From Strongylocentrotus purpuratus (taxonomy: Eukaryota > Echinodermata > Echinoidea > Camarodonta > Strongylocentrotidae): a stretch of DNA of 64,000 nt. The stretch is taken from the NCBI RefSeq assembly GCF_000002235.5, contig NW_022145613.1, positions 2,440,001 through 2,504,000 of the forward strand. Direction: 5' to 3'. Under the pieces are notes generated by a model, which saw only the letters and a list, made by a program, of their open reading frames with translations, searched no databases and was not told where the DNA came from. Below are positions 39,501 to 49,679 of the stretch, in pieces; position 1 is the stretch's first letter; each line of letters opens with the position of its first letter. A program made the translations under genes and the position numbers.

Positions 39501-42500
39501 GGGGATGCCATTTCTAGTTGAACTATAACTGGAGCATATAACACGAGTCAACAAGATGGCCAGCTAAGATAAGCAAAAAAGGTTTATTGACTTGATATAT
39601 TTGTTCTTACATTTGTCTTCTTGAAGTGCAACCGACCGCGTTGGGGAGCGGCAAAATCTACGCACGCAACAGATTTACACTCGAGAGCACAATTTTTATC
39701 AGGGTCCTGAGATCGATAACAGATTAATGAATTAAAAGTGTTTGGGTGGATTTGAAAAAGACAAAAAAAGGAAAGGTGAAAGGATGTCGAGTAGAAAGAA
39801 GATAAGTCCTGACCTTACAATGATACATGAGTTGATTAAGTCACCCTCGTTGACGATGTTAATTATTATCTCCCTTTCTATCACTGTCTCTGGTGTGTCT
39901 CTTTATCTCTCTGTATCTCGATCTACCCCTCTCTTTGCATGTCTCTTGTTCCTATCTCTGACTTTGCTCTCACTCTGTTGCTCTCTTCATTTCTTTCATT
40001 CTTCCTTTTCCCTGTAATACCTGTTAATTCCGAATTTTACACGACACAGGAGGAGTGCAGAGTTACAAGAGTAACATAAATTGACTATGAATATATTATC
40101 ATCAAACCATTTCGATTTTTAAAAGAATTGTCCTTTACATTTTCGTAAATATATGCGGAAAGCCAACAAAATTCAACCGATGTAATCTTTATCCTCTTCA
40201 CAATGAGATCATGCGATGGGCACTCTAAAACTCTGATTTTTAGCATGAAGTCATCGTCACACGATACACTTCAGGGAATAGTATCTAGACACAATAATTA
40301 TAACTAAATCGTTAAAATCTAGCTTATGCTACGATTGTGTTGCTAAAAACCTCTTACACGAAAACTGGCGTAAATTGGGTCCAGCCATTGGGGGGGGGGG
40401 GGGGGTAGAGGGGCGGCACAGGTGTCAAATTGAGTCGGGGTGGTAGCCGGTAATATTAACTTGATGAAGTGCGAGAGAACACATAGTGAGAAGAGAGTGT
40501 GTGTGTTTGTGTGTGTGTTATTTACCCTCTGAGCTTTTGATTATTAAGGGCTTCGCCAACCCGGTTCGAGTAGGGTACAATAAGGCGGATATACTGCTTT
40601 GTTGGGCAAGCGCAAAACCAAAGAATATACGGCATGTTGGGGGAAAAGGGGGAAAGGGGGGAAAAGGGGGAAAGGGGGGGGGAAGGGGGAAAGGGGGAAA
40701 GGGGGAAAAGGTGGGAAAGGGGGGAAGGGAGAAAAGGGGGGAAGGGAGAAAAGGGGGGAAGGGAGAAAAGGGGGAAGGGAGAAAAGGGTGAAAAGGGGGA
40801 AAAGGTGGAAAAGAGGGAAAGGGGGGAAAGGGGGAAAGGGGGGAAGGGAGAAAAGGGGGAAGGGAGAAAAGGGGGAAGGGAGAAAAGGGGGGAAGGGAGA
40901 AAAGGGGGGAAGGGAGAAAAGGGGGAAAAGGGGGAAAGGGGGGGACAGGGGGAAAGGGGGGAAAGGGGGGAAAGGTGGGAAAGGGGGGAAGGGAGAAAAG
41001 GGGGGAAGGGAGAAAAGGGGGGAAGGGAGAAAAGGGGGGAAGGGAGAAAAGGGTGAAAAGGGGGAAAAGGTGGAAAAGAGGGAAAGGGGGAAAAGGGGGA
41101 AATATAGGCAAATATGATGCATGCTCCCCCTCCATGTGTCCCCTAAACGCTATCCCAAAGCATTAACGCATACATCCGCTATGACGTATGAACACTATAT
41201 CATCTGCATCGAGTTGCAACTTGTTGCTTTGGCCTGTTCTATCTATTTTTAACGAAGAAATGTCTGACAAAATTAACTGATTGAAGCCTGAATAATCAAT
41301 CTCATTTCAAAAGAGGAGCGATCCCTGAACTGATTCAATTATACACACACAATAGGCCCCTTCGTTCTGCAAATCAAACTCTCTTAACCGTTAAAAAAGC
41401 AAAAACAAAATACTTTGGTGATAGGTCCTTTTCATGCTCTGCTACACGTTTATGGAATTCTCTCCCAGCCTCCATTCGTTGCATCTCAGATATTACTTTG
41501 TTTAGATCAAAATTAAAACCTACCTAATGGAAAATGCATACTCAACCTAGTTCTTAAATTGTTACCTAGTTCTTAAATTGTTACCTTACCTTGTTATCTT
41601 ATTTTTCATAATTTCACTTCATATTTGTTTTCTTGTCATTACTCTGTTTAGTTTTAATTGTATCAATATTATAAAGCGCTTTGATATAAATGTCTTATGA
41701 AAAGCGCTATATAAGTAAAAGTTATTATTATTATTATTATTATCCCAAACAAAATGTAAAAGAAAAGAAAAGGCAAAGTTTAAATGGTACATGCCCATCA
41801 AACGGATCCATACCAAATACCGATTAAAAAAGACTCCAGTATTATTTCTGCTTATCAAAAGAGCCTTCCCCTTAACGCCCGGTATGATACACCGTTGCCA
41901 AGACAACGGTTTACAACAAATTATGGCTTTACTCTATAGTCTACGCTGTTGAGATCTATAGTAATATTGGCAAATCAACGTTGTCATGTACTAATTCGAA
42001 ATACATGAATTGAAATTGAACGTGTCAGATAACGAAGGGATAATGGGTAACATGATACCGTGCACATAGCGGATGTGAATTAATGAATGTAAAAGTCCGT
42101 AGGGAGTGAGTAAAGTGTACGTCGTTATTCTGTCATCGTAAAATGCATGAATACATGCAAAGGATGGGTACAATCCAGAATCTCATCGATTATGTATCTT
42201 AAGGATACCTCTTTGTTGTAGTCATTATTATTTATCAGGTTTTCGAAGAAAAGAAGATCAGCACCTTTTAACCTTTGCGGGCGCCGAACGAGAAAGATTC
42301 AGTTCTTTTTTGCACGTACGGCACCCACTTCAGCCAAAGGCTGTTCTTCCGCAAAAAGACTTGACGCATGGCTCATCGTCAACGAAACGGAGTTAAGTCA
42401 TTTGTCAACTCTGTTTGATGCTACGGCAGGCAGCCAATGAAAATGAGTTCGTTTAATCAAATTATTGAAATGCAAGCATCACTTTAAACAAACAGAACTT

Positions 42501-43644
42501 TGTTATTCCCGGCTCATATTTCCTGATTGAGGTGTCATATGAAAGGGCAGCAAATGAATTTTCTAAAATTTGATTTTCTCTTTGAAATTCAGATACCGCC
42601 CGCCAAATGATTTTTGGTACCTTCTCTTCAAATTATTTTTAATCACTCATGCGTGAAATATGCATCATATGAGTTGCATCAAATGCAAGAGGAGGATCTA
42701 AGCTTTACAAATATGTGTCATTTATTAATCATCATTGTGATTAAGTTATGATCAAACATCGATAACTCTCGGTTTCGTTTTTTTCTGGGACGCACTGTAT
42801 AATAAGATGAGATTTTTCTTTTCTTCTTTTATCCTAGGGAAAAGGGGCGAATAACGCAATAGTCATAGAGACAGCATCACAGCAAATTATTTTTAGAGGT
42901 TCTGCAGTGTTGTAAAACACGTTGAAGAAAAACAAAATGTTTATAGTTATTGCCAGTTAGGGCTTCGAGGTTATTTATTGAAGAGCGATAGACCACGAAT
43001 GATACAAAATCATGTAAAATGTACAAAAATGCTTCAAACAAGCAATATGTTGTATGAAAAATGTTAAGTTATATGCTCAACTGTACACTAAATAATGGTA
43101 AATTTTGTTTGAGACTACATTTAGGGTTCCATATCTTAATGGCATAATATTACAGGAATTATCTCATTGGAAGGATACGGTTGTTTTTGGCAGATTTCTG
43201 GTGATAGGTAGTAAGGAGTCCCAATTGTAGTACTGGCGTGGTCCAGAGTATGTTGTAACATCTTTGAGATTCCGAAGTCACCCACCTTGATGAGGCCTTT
43301 CGATGTTAGAAACAGATTTGATGGCTTGAGGTCTATCATGAAACCATCAAGAAATACAGAGGAAGGAGAAATTCATTATATCCTTTTTTCTTAAATTTGT
43401 GTGTATTTGGTGCATTTAATTCATCACCATCTGTGTGCTGGTTAAATAGTTTGGCGGATAGTACAACGGTTTGCCAATTCTGCACATAGTGATTGGTTCG
43501 ACATACAAGACTAAGTAGCAAAGCCTGAAGAACCAAAACAAAATATGACTTGGAATATTGTATAGCATAATAGGAATGTAGGGAAAGAAACGGAGCATGA
43601 GAGAAAGAGGGAGAGAGAGGGGGAGAGAGAGGGGGAGTGAGAAA

Positions 43645-43724
<80 letters not shown>

Positions 43725-46530
43725 TAAGAGAGAGAGAGAGAGAGAGAGAAAGGGGGGGGGGTAAGGTAGTAATGTCGAGCGGGAGGGATAAACGTGCAGC
43801 TCGAATTGTATGAAACTTAACTTACTAAGCCTTCATAAAAAAATTAACATATATCATGATCGTTTTGCCAATTTTGATTTTCTTTCATTATTATTAAAGC
43901 TTTATATCACGCGGCACATTATCTGTATGTCTATAAATAAATAATGTTGTTCATGCGCGTGATATAAAGCTGCTTATATCATCGCTAGCTTTTATGAAAT
44001 TGTCATTAATTACAGATCAATATCTATATTTCAAGTAAATACAAAACATGTGCCCCAAAAACGATATGCCACTGTACATTCATGCTCTCATGATTGTTTT
44101 TTGTTCTTCTGATTTACAAACACTCCAGATACAAGAACAAGATGGTCATAATAGTTATGGTAATGCTAATATAATTCATTAGGTCTTCCGGTTTTGCCAG
44201 ACCCGAGTAATTCTCAAGCAAAGTAACTGTCAACAAAAATTTGTAAAAGAGAGTTAGGTCTCCATGTGCGGCAGTATCAAAGAAATTAGAGCACATTTAT
44301 GAGTTTTACATTGAGCCGTGTCCTCAATAGGCATCGGGTTAAATGCTTATTTGAATGGACATGAATAGGAAACACCAATATGGAATCTAAATGCTTGTTC
44401 AGATGTGAAGCGGAAAACCCCCGGCAGTATTAGCGACTTTTCGATTTGCACGTCAACATAGTGGACTGCTACGTGTGACTTCCTTTATGTTATTGACTAT
44501 ACGTACAAATCAAAAATTGCCTAATTTTATGCCGTAAAGTGTAATATGCTTCACGTTTCTGCACAGAGCTTAGTGATACGTGCAATTCATTTGTTACACT
44601 AATTTGGCATTCATTTGCACATTTTAAAAAAGAAGGGGGAAAGGAGCAGGGGGTGCGGCGGCCTTTTTTTTGGCGGTGTTTTTCAGCGCCATGTTGACCC
44701 TATGATGATTCATAGTACATAAAGTGGTGCCAGAAAAAGGGGATAAACGAATCATTTTTATCGAAATATAGCCTATAGATAAAGGTTTTCGTACAGCCAA
44801 AACGTAATGCTAAGTATACAAAGATTTTCGTTTTCCAACATTAAAAAGCTGACTATTTATGGAGTATAGCATTTTAAAACTAGATTTCTTCATATTTCAT
44901 CACCTTGTATTTCTTCTCACAAAGTCATGACTTCAGGATTTCATAAAATATTGTATGTTTCTTCTCAATATTACGTGGTGTCATCTAAGTTTGAAGATGT
45001 TTCTTACATGTAATATCATATCACCTTTCGTCACGTTTGTATTATGTGTATGGTTTCAGTTTTTTTCTATTTTGTATGATATTCCATGAAGTAAAGTGAA
45101 ATATGAAATGACTGAAGTTAAAACTACTCACCTCGATGTAAGACTTTCTCAGAATGCATATAGTAGAGGGCGAGGCAGAGTTGCACAAACCAGTTCAGGA
45201 TTTGAGGGGCACTAATACTCTGCCCCGACAGTTTGGCTTCCTCGATTTTCCTCGCCAAATCTCCTACAATGATTATTAAAATATTTTTGGTCAGAAATGT
45301 GAAAATGAATCAATGTAGCGGGTCTCGGCATATGTTAACATTTAAAAATATATATATATATATACTAAAATGATAAGGAAAATCTTGGCAAACAGTATAG
45401 CGTGGGCCCAGACCAAATGGACTAAAACAAACACTTCCCATCAACTATTATTAAGTTGAATTACGTAGTCTTATATCTTTAGTATCATTATTATTGTTAT
45501 TATTATTATTATTATTTTCATTATAAGTCCACTTTTCATTCATAAGGTCACATTTTCTTTAAAATGTCCATAGCTTTTTAATATCTGTCAATTTCTCGCC
45601 AAATTAGATATGAAATGGAAAATGCTTTACTAATTAATTGTGGAAAAATGCAGACCTTTCGCAGATAAGTAAAGGTTTCAGGACAGTATTATTATACTCA
45701 GAAGGGTTATCGATAGACGGAGGATTTGCACCCTGGCACACATAGGAGCATCACTATCCTGGCTGTGTAGTAAAAGTTGTGCTTTTGATTCTCAACATTT
45801 CAAACACCACTGTACAAAACTCAACTGATTTCACTCAAAATCGGTACTTTAGTGACAATTGATGACACCTAAATAGCAGTAAAATACATTTTTTTTTAAC
45901 TTACCGATGTTAAAAATAATAATTTAAAAATTCAAATTGTAAGTCTAGTGTCAAACTTTGCTTACAGCTGCATCGACATGATTGTGTACAGTCTATGCGA
46001 TTTTGTGTGGTGTGTGTATTTGTGTATAGACTTCTAGGTCCCTGCCTCACAGCATGTATGCAGTGCTAGAGGTCAATACGCATTAGCATTGACTCTCTAT
46101 GCTTTGCTGGAGTGCACCCTGGAGGCCTCGCCCCATCCTCACCTGAAAATTGGTGCCCATGTAGGCCCGGTGGTAAATTGCCCCAATTGCCCCGATTTAC
46201 CCACAGATGGGCGTCAATGGACCAAACTGTGTTGTCAGTCCCCAGTACAAACCCAATTTAGTACATACCTCCATCACCATACTCCATAACGATAGCTAAT
46301 ATCCCGCCTCCCCCGGCAACGAAAGCTTCCCGGTACCGTATGATGTTCACGTGTCTCAACCGGCCCAGAATAGCGACCTCGTTGACAGCTCTTTCTCTCT
46401 CCTTCTCGCCCATGCACACCACGTTGATCTCCTTGATGACATAAGGTCGACGACTCTCTCGTGATCGTACTAACCATGCTTTCCCAAAATTCCCCATCCC
46501 TAAGACCTTTTGGTACGAGTATTTCTCCAT
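33195..46530 (-). CDS. NIMA-related (NEK) serine/threonine kinase, 869 aa, eight coding exons
   Basis: Exons 46530-46269, 45263-45132, 43332-43179, 37255-37118, 36602-36404, 36132-35320, 34722-34170 and 33553-33195 join in one frame with GT-AG introns and agreeing phases (1, 1, 2, 2, 0, 0, 1), total 2610 bases with stop. The kinase domain fills about residues 4-263: glycine loop GMGNFG (11-16), lysine in VIK (33), alpha-C glutamate (about 51), MEYGDGGDL, HRDLKPSN (130-137), DFG (150-152), GTPYYLSPE (169-177) and the C-lobe segment NPGMRPS. All catalytic residues are present, so it should be active. The activation segment and ILNWFVQLCLAL resemble the NEK1/3/4/5 group, whose members act in cilia, microtubules and cell-cycle control. 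Residues about 296-750 are basic and disordered-looking; 788-812 carry a LERRLG helix motif seen at the C-terminus of several NEKs. ATG 46530 is chosen because it starts right at the domain. Confidence 0.93.
34170..34722 (-). CDS. NEK exon 7: basic/acidic disordered tail
   Basis: 184 codons plus one base read VGKIPRTAPAAENSQRSRKG to FFEPAEEEQGVHL without a stop. Includes CGQCEC, a serine-rich stretch and RRRNALRRRSREYVRQ. Phase 0 in, phase 1 out; it contains no early ATG, so it is easily missed by simple frame scans. Confidence 0.85.
34723..35319. other. NEK intron 6 with a dispersed repeat
   Basis: ATCT microsatellite near 34808-34850. Sequence at 35060-35240 resembles segments at 57.5 and 58.1 kb (shared words GTATTGAAATTG, GAACATGATTT). 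Confidence 0.6.
35320..36132 (-). CDS. NEK exon 6: basic disordered tail
   Basis: 271 codons, phase 0 both ends, starting VVSMNSPYAITPRSQRQNAS and ending LREKHR before GTATTG. Rich in Lys, Arg and Ser with clusters such as KDKRRTRVTKK and SKKRRQS that could serve as nuclear localisation or phosphorylation sites. No folded domain recognised. Confidence 0.85.
36404..36602 (-). CDS. NEK exon 5: end of kinase domain
   Basis: Encodes NYGTVIEELVTVLLSVNPGM, RPSAHAILTSHSMRPFVKAF and a linker to QTQSKKY. The RPS arginine closing the kinase fold is present. Phase 2 in, phase 0 out. Confidence 0.92.
37041..37096 (+). repeat. LINE/SINE-like 3' tail, (GAATT)n
   Basis: ATGACGATGAAAGAATAAAT followed by four GAATT units, a form typical of 3' ends of CR1/L2-type elements. 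It lies in NEK intron 4. Confidence 0.4.
37118..37255 (-). CDS. NEK exon 4: C-lobe, helices F-G
   Basis: Encodes YNQKSDMWAAGCILYELVTL, TRPFEGHAFPTLIMRILRGL, YTPIP with the conserved DMWxxGC Asp. Phase 2 in and out, donor GTTTGT. Confidence 0.93.
37275..37568. repeat. 147 bp tandem duplication in NEK intron 3
   Basis: Unit 37275-37421 is followed directly by a copy at 37422-37568 with about ten substitutions. Both run from ATTGTCAAGGAA to CCGCGTGCAT. They sit 20 bases upstream of the exon 4 acceptor on the gene strand. Confidence 0.93.
38355..38678 (+). mobile_element. 5'-truncated LINE, reverse-transcriptase C-terminus and 3' tail
   Basis: Two frames offset by one base read SLRSSTNKLLFRFPMAK and then KTKVTLGDRAFAIAAPKLWN, SLPIEIRSTPSLNVFKYNLK, TYLFN-stop, the standard end of CR1/L2/Jockey-type reverse transcriptases. 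A short 3'UTR with GCGCTATATAAATG and an (ATT)n tail follows. It is antisense to the NEK gene, in its intron. One frameshift is visible. Confidence 0.85.
38770..39060. repeat. Diverged tandem motif and C-homopolymer element
   Basis: At least three diverged copies of AAAAGGGCAATTATCAGA-like sequence with AAGTGC, then C-runs and CTGGGAGTTCCGCCTCTGGC. The related GGGCACTTTCTGGAAAAAGG lies at 37940. It resembles a non-autonomous DNA transposon; ends are not fixed. Confidence 0.4.
39240..39438 (+). mobile_element. LINE 3' tail
   Basis: TTGTAAGCGCTATGGTACTT, TTTAGCGCTCCTAAATATTC and a terminal (ATT)n are the common 3' tail seen also at 38.6 and 41.7 kb. No coding part remains. Confidence 0.55.
40385..40407. 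repeat. Poly-G run
   Basis: About 18 consecutive G bounded by CATT and TAGAGG. Confidence 0.9.
40625..41105. repeat. G-rich GGGAAA/GGGGAAGGGAGAAAA minisatellite with higher-order repeat
   Basis: About 480 bases of almost pure purine. A pattern including GAAAAGGGTGAAAAGG and AAAGGTGGAAAAGAGGG recurs at a 265-base offset (40781 and 41046), so two higher-order units are present. It lies in NEK intron 3; the strand transcribed as pre-mRNA is the C-rich one. Frames of Gly/Lys/Glu or Pro/Phe are artefacts. Confidence 0.95.
41345..41743 (+). mobile_element. 5'-truncated LINE, reverse-transcriptase C-terminus and 3' tail
   Basis: Reads RPLRSANQTLLTVKKAKTKY, FGDRSFSCSATRLWNSLPAS, IRCISDITLFRSKLKPT-stop, an L2/CR1-type C-terminus, then AAAGCGCTATATAAG and (ATT)n. 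The 3'UTR has a small tandem, CCTAGTTCTTAAATTGTTA twice at about 41546-41583. Antisense to the NEK gene. Confidence 0.85.
41750..43178. other. NEK intron 3, distal part
   Basis: AT-rich intron sequence; no repeat element or exon recognised. Confidence 0.4.
43179..43332 (-). CDS. NEK exon 3: catalytic loop, DFG and activation segment
   Basis: Encodes DLKPSNLFLTSKGLIKVGDF, GISKMLQHTLDHAS, TTIGTPYYLSPEICQKQP. The donor is GTATCC inside the apparent frame CCGTATCC; using it restores the family's PYNxKSD junction with exon 4. Phase 1 in, phase 2 out. Confidence 0.92.
43585..43765. repeat. (GA)n microsatellite with terminal G-run
   Basis: Near-pure GAGAGA for about 150 bases ending in a run of ten G. 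In NEK intron 2. Confidence 0.95.
44435..44520. mobile_element. Short MITE, diverged copy
   Basis: Starts GACTTTTCGATTTGCACGTC, shares CATAGTGGACTGCTAC with the copy at 46979 and ends in a degraded inverted copy of the start (ACAAATCAAAAATTGC). About 86 bp; in NEK intron 2. Confidence 0.7.
45132..45263 (-). CDS. NEK exon 2: hinge to HRD
   Basis: Encodes GDLARKIEEAKLSGQSISAP and then QILNWFVQLCLALYYMH to VLHR, with the split Asp codon of HRD completed by the next exon. Phase 1 in and out. Confidence 0.93.
45270..46268. other. NEK intron 1
   Basis: Contains an (ATT)n run at about 45490-45516 and, at 46030-46250, a GC-richer stretch with TGTAGGCCCGG and CCCCAATTGCCCCG. I see no exon; the latter may be transposon-derived. 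Confidence 0.4.
45340..45364. repeat. (TA)n run
   Basis: AT dinucleotide run in NEK intron 1. Confidence 0.85.
46269..46530 (-). CDS. NEK exon 1: start and N-lobe
   Basis: Encodes MEKYSYQKVLGMGNFGKAW through to MEYGDG with the glycine loop, catalytic lysine, alpha-C helix and hinge. Phase 1 donor GTATGT. Open frame upstream of this ATG has no other ATG that improves the domain. Confidence 0.92.
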
Positions 46531-46769
46531 CTTTATATTTCTTGTGGCTTTTAGCCTTTTAGATATGCTGCGTCGCAGTCGCGATCGGCTTTGCAAGAGG
46601 TATCTCCCTTTAGTCAAGGGACAGAAAAACGATAAAGACGAGATCCAAAGAGTAGTTGACCTGAAAAATTCCTACTCAACAAAACTGAAAAGACCTTTTG
46701 TGTCATGTAGTGTTCATGAATTAACAGTAACATGTGTATTCAATTGAGTTAAGGTATTCCACTCGTAAA

Positions 46770-46965
46770 GAAGACGTGTTGTTAAGTAGGAGAATCCATT
46801 GTGTTTGTCCTACCCAGCAACGATTAATGTATTCAATACGCATTCTGACTATCAAAAAACAATTATTCATGTCAGGTGAATGACATGATTTGTAACGAGG
46901 CACTTAACAAAGATTTGTGCATTAGATTTGATTCCATTACGAAAATGGCCTCTTAATGGCTTGCG
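46770..46965. repeat. Dispersed repeat, copy A
   Basis: Shares diverged blocks with 58560-58760 (ATTAATGTAT, GCATTACGGAAATGGCC-like) and, inverted, TTTGTAACGAGGCACT with 63486-63505. Unclassified family. Confidence 0.55.
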
Positions 46966-46978
46966 TAGCTTCAATAGA

Positions 46979-47060
46979 GACTTTTCGATTTGTACGTCGA
47001 CATAGTGGACTGCTACCTATGACGTCCTTTTAAGGCACTGCCAGTGCAAATCGAAAAGTC
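46979..47060. mobile_element. Short MITE with 16-18 bp terminal inverted repeats
   Basis: Begins GACTTTTCGATTTGTAC and ends with the inverted GTGCAAATCGAAAAGTC; 82 bp in all. A related copy lies at 44435. No coding content; the family is not identified. Confidence 0.8.
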
Positions 47061-47619
47061 CCTGTTGATGCCGATTTTTAAACAAAAGTTTGCACTATGC
47101 CCCTGCGTCAGGACGTTGCGTCTGTTCCATTAGAGACTACGCCTGGGCCTGTCCTGTGTATGCATTTGCGTGAAGGGCCTTGAAGGGAAATATTAACGCC
47201 TCGTATACAAACGGCTTTATAGTCCATTGATGACGGAGCGTCATTTGGCTGACGTAGAACTGCGCCAATGGCTGGTGCAGCCTTTGGTGCGTCATGGGGT
47301 GGTTACATCGATTCAAAAGTTAATGCAAAATTAAAAGTGCAAGTCATGCTTTTAATTTATAGGCTAATTCCCTTCAACGGTTCGATTAACTCAGGTGATA
47401 AAGCAATCAAAAAGTCACCTCGCGTAATTTTGACTATCTTTTTTTTAAACAGAAGCTGAATGTTGTGAGTTAGTGATGTATCACTGCATACCATATACTC
47501 TCAACAAAATCAATGCAAAGTTTTCATAACGATTCTTTAAATCAAAAGGCGAAAGGAAGCGTTTCAATATCACTGTGGTATAGGGGTTTACAGGTTTCGA
47601 CGTTTTCCTTAAGTTTAGA

Positions 47620-47742
47620 GTCCACTTCAGAAAAGGTGCAATACGCCAGTGGGGCTTATTTCGGAAAATGTGCGATACATACGCCATTAGGGTCATTTCA
47701 GAAAAGTGCGATAGATACGCCATTAGGATACATTTCAGAGGT
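47620..47742. repeat. Three diverged ~50 bp tandem units
   Basis: Each unit has TTTCAGAAAAGTGCGATA followed by ACGCCATTAGG-like sequence, at about 47628, 47672 and 47695. Confidence 0.7.
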
Positions 47743-48209
47743 TGATGGACACGGATGGGTAGCACTTGTGTATGAGAGTGACCCCCTCCCCCTCCCCCGG
47801 GATGATAAATTACAGTAGCGTTGTAACTATGGTAAGTAAGCACATGCCCCCATTAGAATTTCAAAAAACAAATAACGGAGGGGGTGGGACAACAGTACAT
47901 GCGATGATGGTATAAGAGATCGTCACACACCACCCCTCATCATGTGACCTTGTTCTTTTACATTTCGTATACCTTAATTAAGATCGCCGCCACCCGTTTC
48001 ACGATGCTAGCCTATTTGAAAGTGCATTTTCATAAAACTACATGTCAATGTGCACTCGCTGTTAAATTCCATGCAGGCAAATATACGGTCGCATGTTCTA
48101 ACAAGCCGTTTCCGATGTAAGTGAATGAATGTAATTTGATTATATTGTGCCTTCTCATGCATATCTCCTTTCTGGTGCGCATTTCTCTTTCCTCATCTTC
48201 TTCTCAACC

Positions 48210-48545
48210 CCACATGCCAGGCGCGGATCCAGGATTTCTTAGGGGAGGGGCCCAACTTTCTTATTATTTTTTTTGCTCCCGAAAATTTGAAAATCGCGCC
48301 GGCCGAAAAGTCGCTCAGTGGGTTGGGAGGGGGGGGGGGGGGGGGGGGGAGGGTAGTAAGCACATTTTTTTTTTTTTGGTCCTCCAAAATTTTAAAATTT
48401 GCACCCCCCCCCCTCCCTTGAGCGCCAGGGGGGTGCAAAAAAGGTAAAAATCACGTGATTTTACATGATTTTTTTTCTCAAGGGGGGGGGGGGGGGCGGG
48501 CCCCCTGCCCCCCCCCCCCTTCCTGGATCCGCCACTGCCACATGC
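48210..48545. mobile_element. Intact hAT-like MITE with 8 bp target duplication
   Basis: The 320 bp element (48218-48537) starts CAGGCGCGGATCCAGGA and ends with its inverted form TCCTGGATCCGCCACTG (two mismatches in 17). It is flanked by a perfect 8 bp direct repeat CCACATGC at 48210-48217 and 48538-48545. CAG termini and 8 bp duplication are the hallmarks of hAT transposons. The interior has G-, T- and C-homopolymers and no transposase, so it would rely on one from elsewhere. Confidence 0.92.
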
Positions 48546-48905
48546 AGCTCATCATTTTGTATTATTTTCTGTACCCCCGATCTCTCACTTCTTTTTTGGC
48601 ATTGTATACTCTTTGTATTATGACCGTGTTATTCTATCTTTGTCATGTAAAGCACTGTCTTGTCCAGTTCTTGTCTCTGTTGGCATCCCCTCTTTCCCCC
48701 TGTGTTGTAGTTCCTTTTGTAGTTATGGACTTGTTAATTTAATTACTCATTATTCCTCAGTATCATTTGAGGTGTTCACACTTGTACAAGCATTGCTTTT
48801 TAGTGGATCCTTCTGTTTCCAGCATGTATTTCTACATTTTGTTGTAAATGTTTATAGTTGATTTGTAATGTTCTGATGGAAACATGAAAAAATTGAAATT
48901 GAAAT
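48546..48905 (+). mobile_element. Possible LINE 3'UTR and tail
   Basis: T-rich 3'UTR-like sequence ending in TGATGGAAACATGAAAAAAT and GAAATTGAAATCG repeats, as in CR1-type tails. No coding part; the hAT-like MITE may have inserted in it. Confidence 0.3.
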
Positions 48906-49532
48906 CGAAATTGAACATTGATGAAAACTTACTAAAAATATTCCATCTCAGAATGACGCGGACAAATAAAAGATCTGGTAAATCACATTGCAGGAAATTA
49001 AACAGCTAAAAATATACCACACGGCCTAAAAGGTTTCATAGTACTATAAAATAATCAATTTTGCGTTAAAAAGGGTTTTATTTCTTTGTGCGCTAGACTA
49101 TGCTTTAAACTATGCTGTAAACAGAGCACTGTATAGATTGATATTAGTGCAGTGCTTCTTTATAAAAATTGAAAATGTCACAAATCATTTCCTCGTCCAA
49201 TCCATTCAACAGATCAAATATAAAACTCCTTATTTGATTACTTTTGGCAAATCAATTTAGCTGTTTAATTCTCTACGTCACTTGCGGCTTCTCCGGCGCC
49301 TGCTATCGCGCTCAAGCATTTTACGAGAAACACTTAACTACAATTCAAGGATAGGATTTTTCCTAATAAATAATATAAAATACATGTTGGACAAAATGGA
49401 TTGATCGAGACTAAAGTAGCTTGGAGGTTATACCATGTATACCTTCGAACTAACAAATAGATAACTAATCTTTTCTTGCCCACGCAGAGTTAGTAAAATT
49501 GCTCTTTCGTCCAAATATTATTATTTTGCTAG

Positions 49533-49579
49533 GGGGCAGGGCCCGTCGCACCCCCCCCCCCCCCATGGATCCGCGCCTG
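49533..49579. mobile_element. Solo end of a second hAT-like element
   Basis: C-run followed by ATGGATCCGCGCCTG, which is the inverted terminus of the 48218 element (CAGGCGCGGATCC). No matching left end was found nearby, so it is truncated. Confidence 0.6.
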
Positions 49580-49679
49580 TTTGGTTCTGTGTATGAACAC
49601 GAATTTTGGGCGAATACTGTCCTGGTTGTCTTTCCAAAAAAAAGGGTTAGTATTTGAGCAATAGAAAGCATCATTTATC

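Noticed and set aside
40486-41135. Gly/Lys/Glu and Pro/Phe open frames up to 205 codons
   Set aside because: Read from the GGGAAA minisatellite in several frames on both strands; simple-repeat artefacts.
46531-46617. Extending the NEK N-terminus to 46617
   Set aside because: The upstream start would be TTG, not ATG; the ATG at 46530 begins exactly at the kinase domain.
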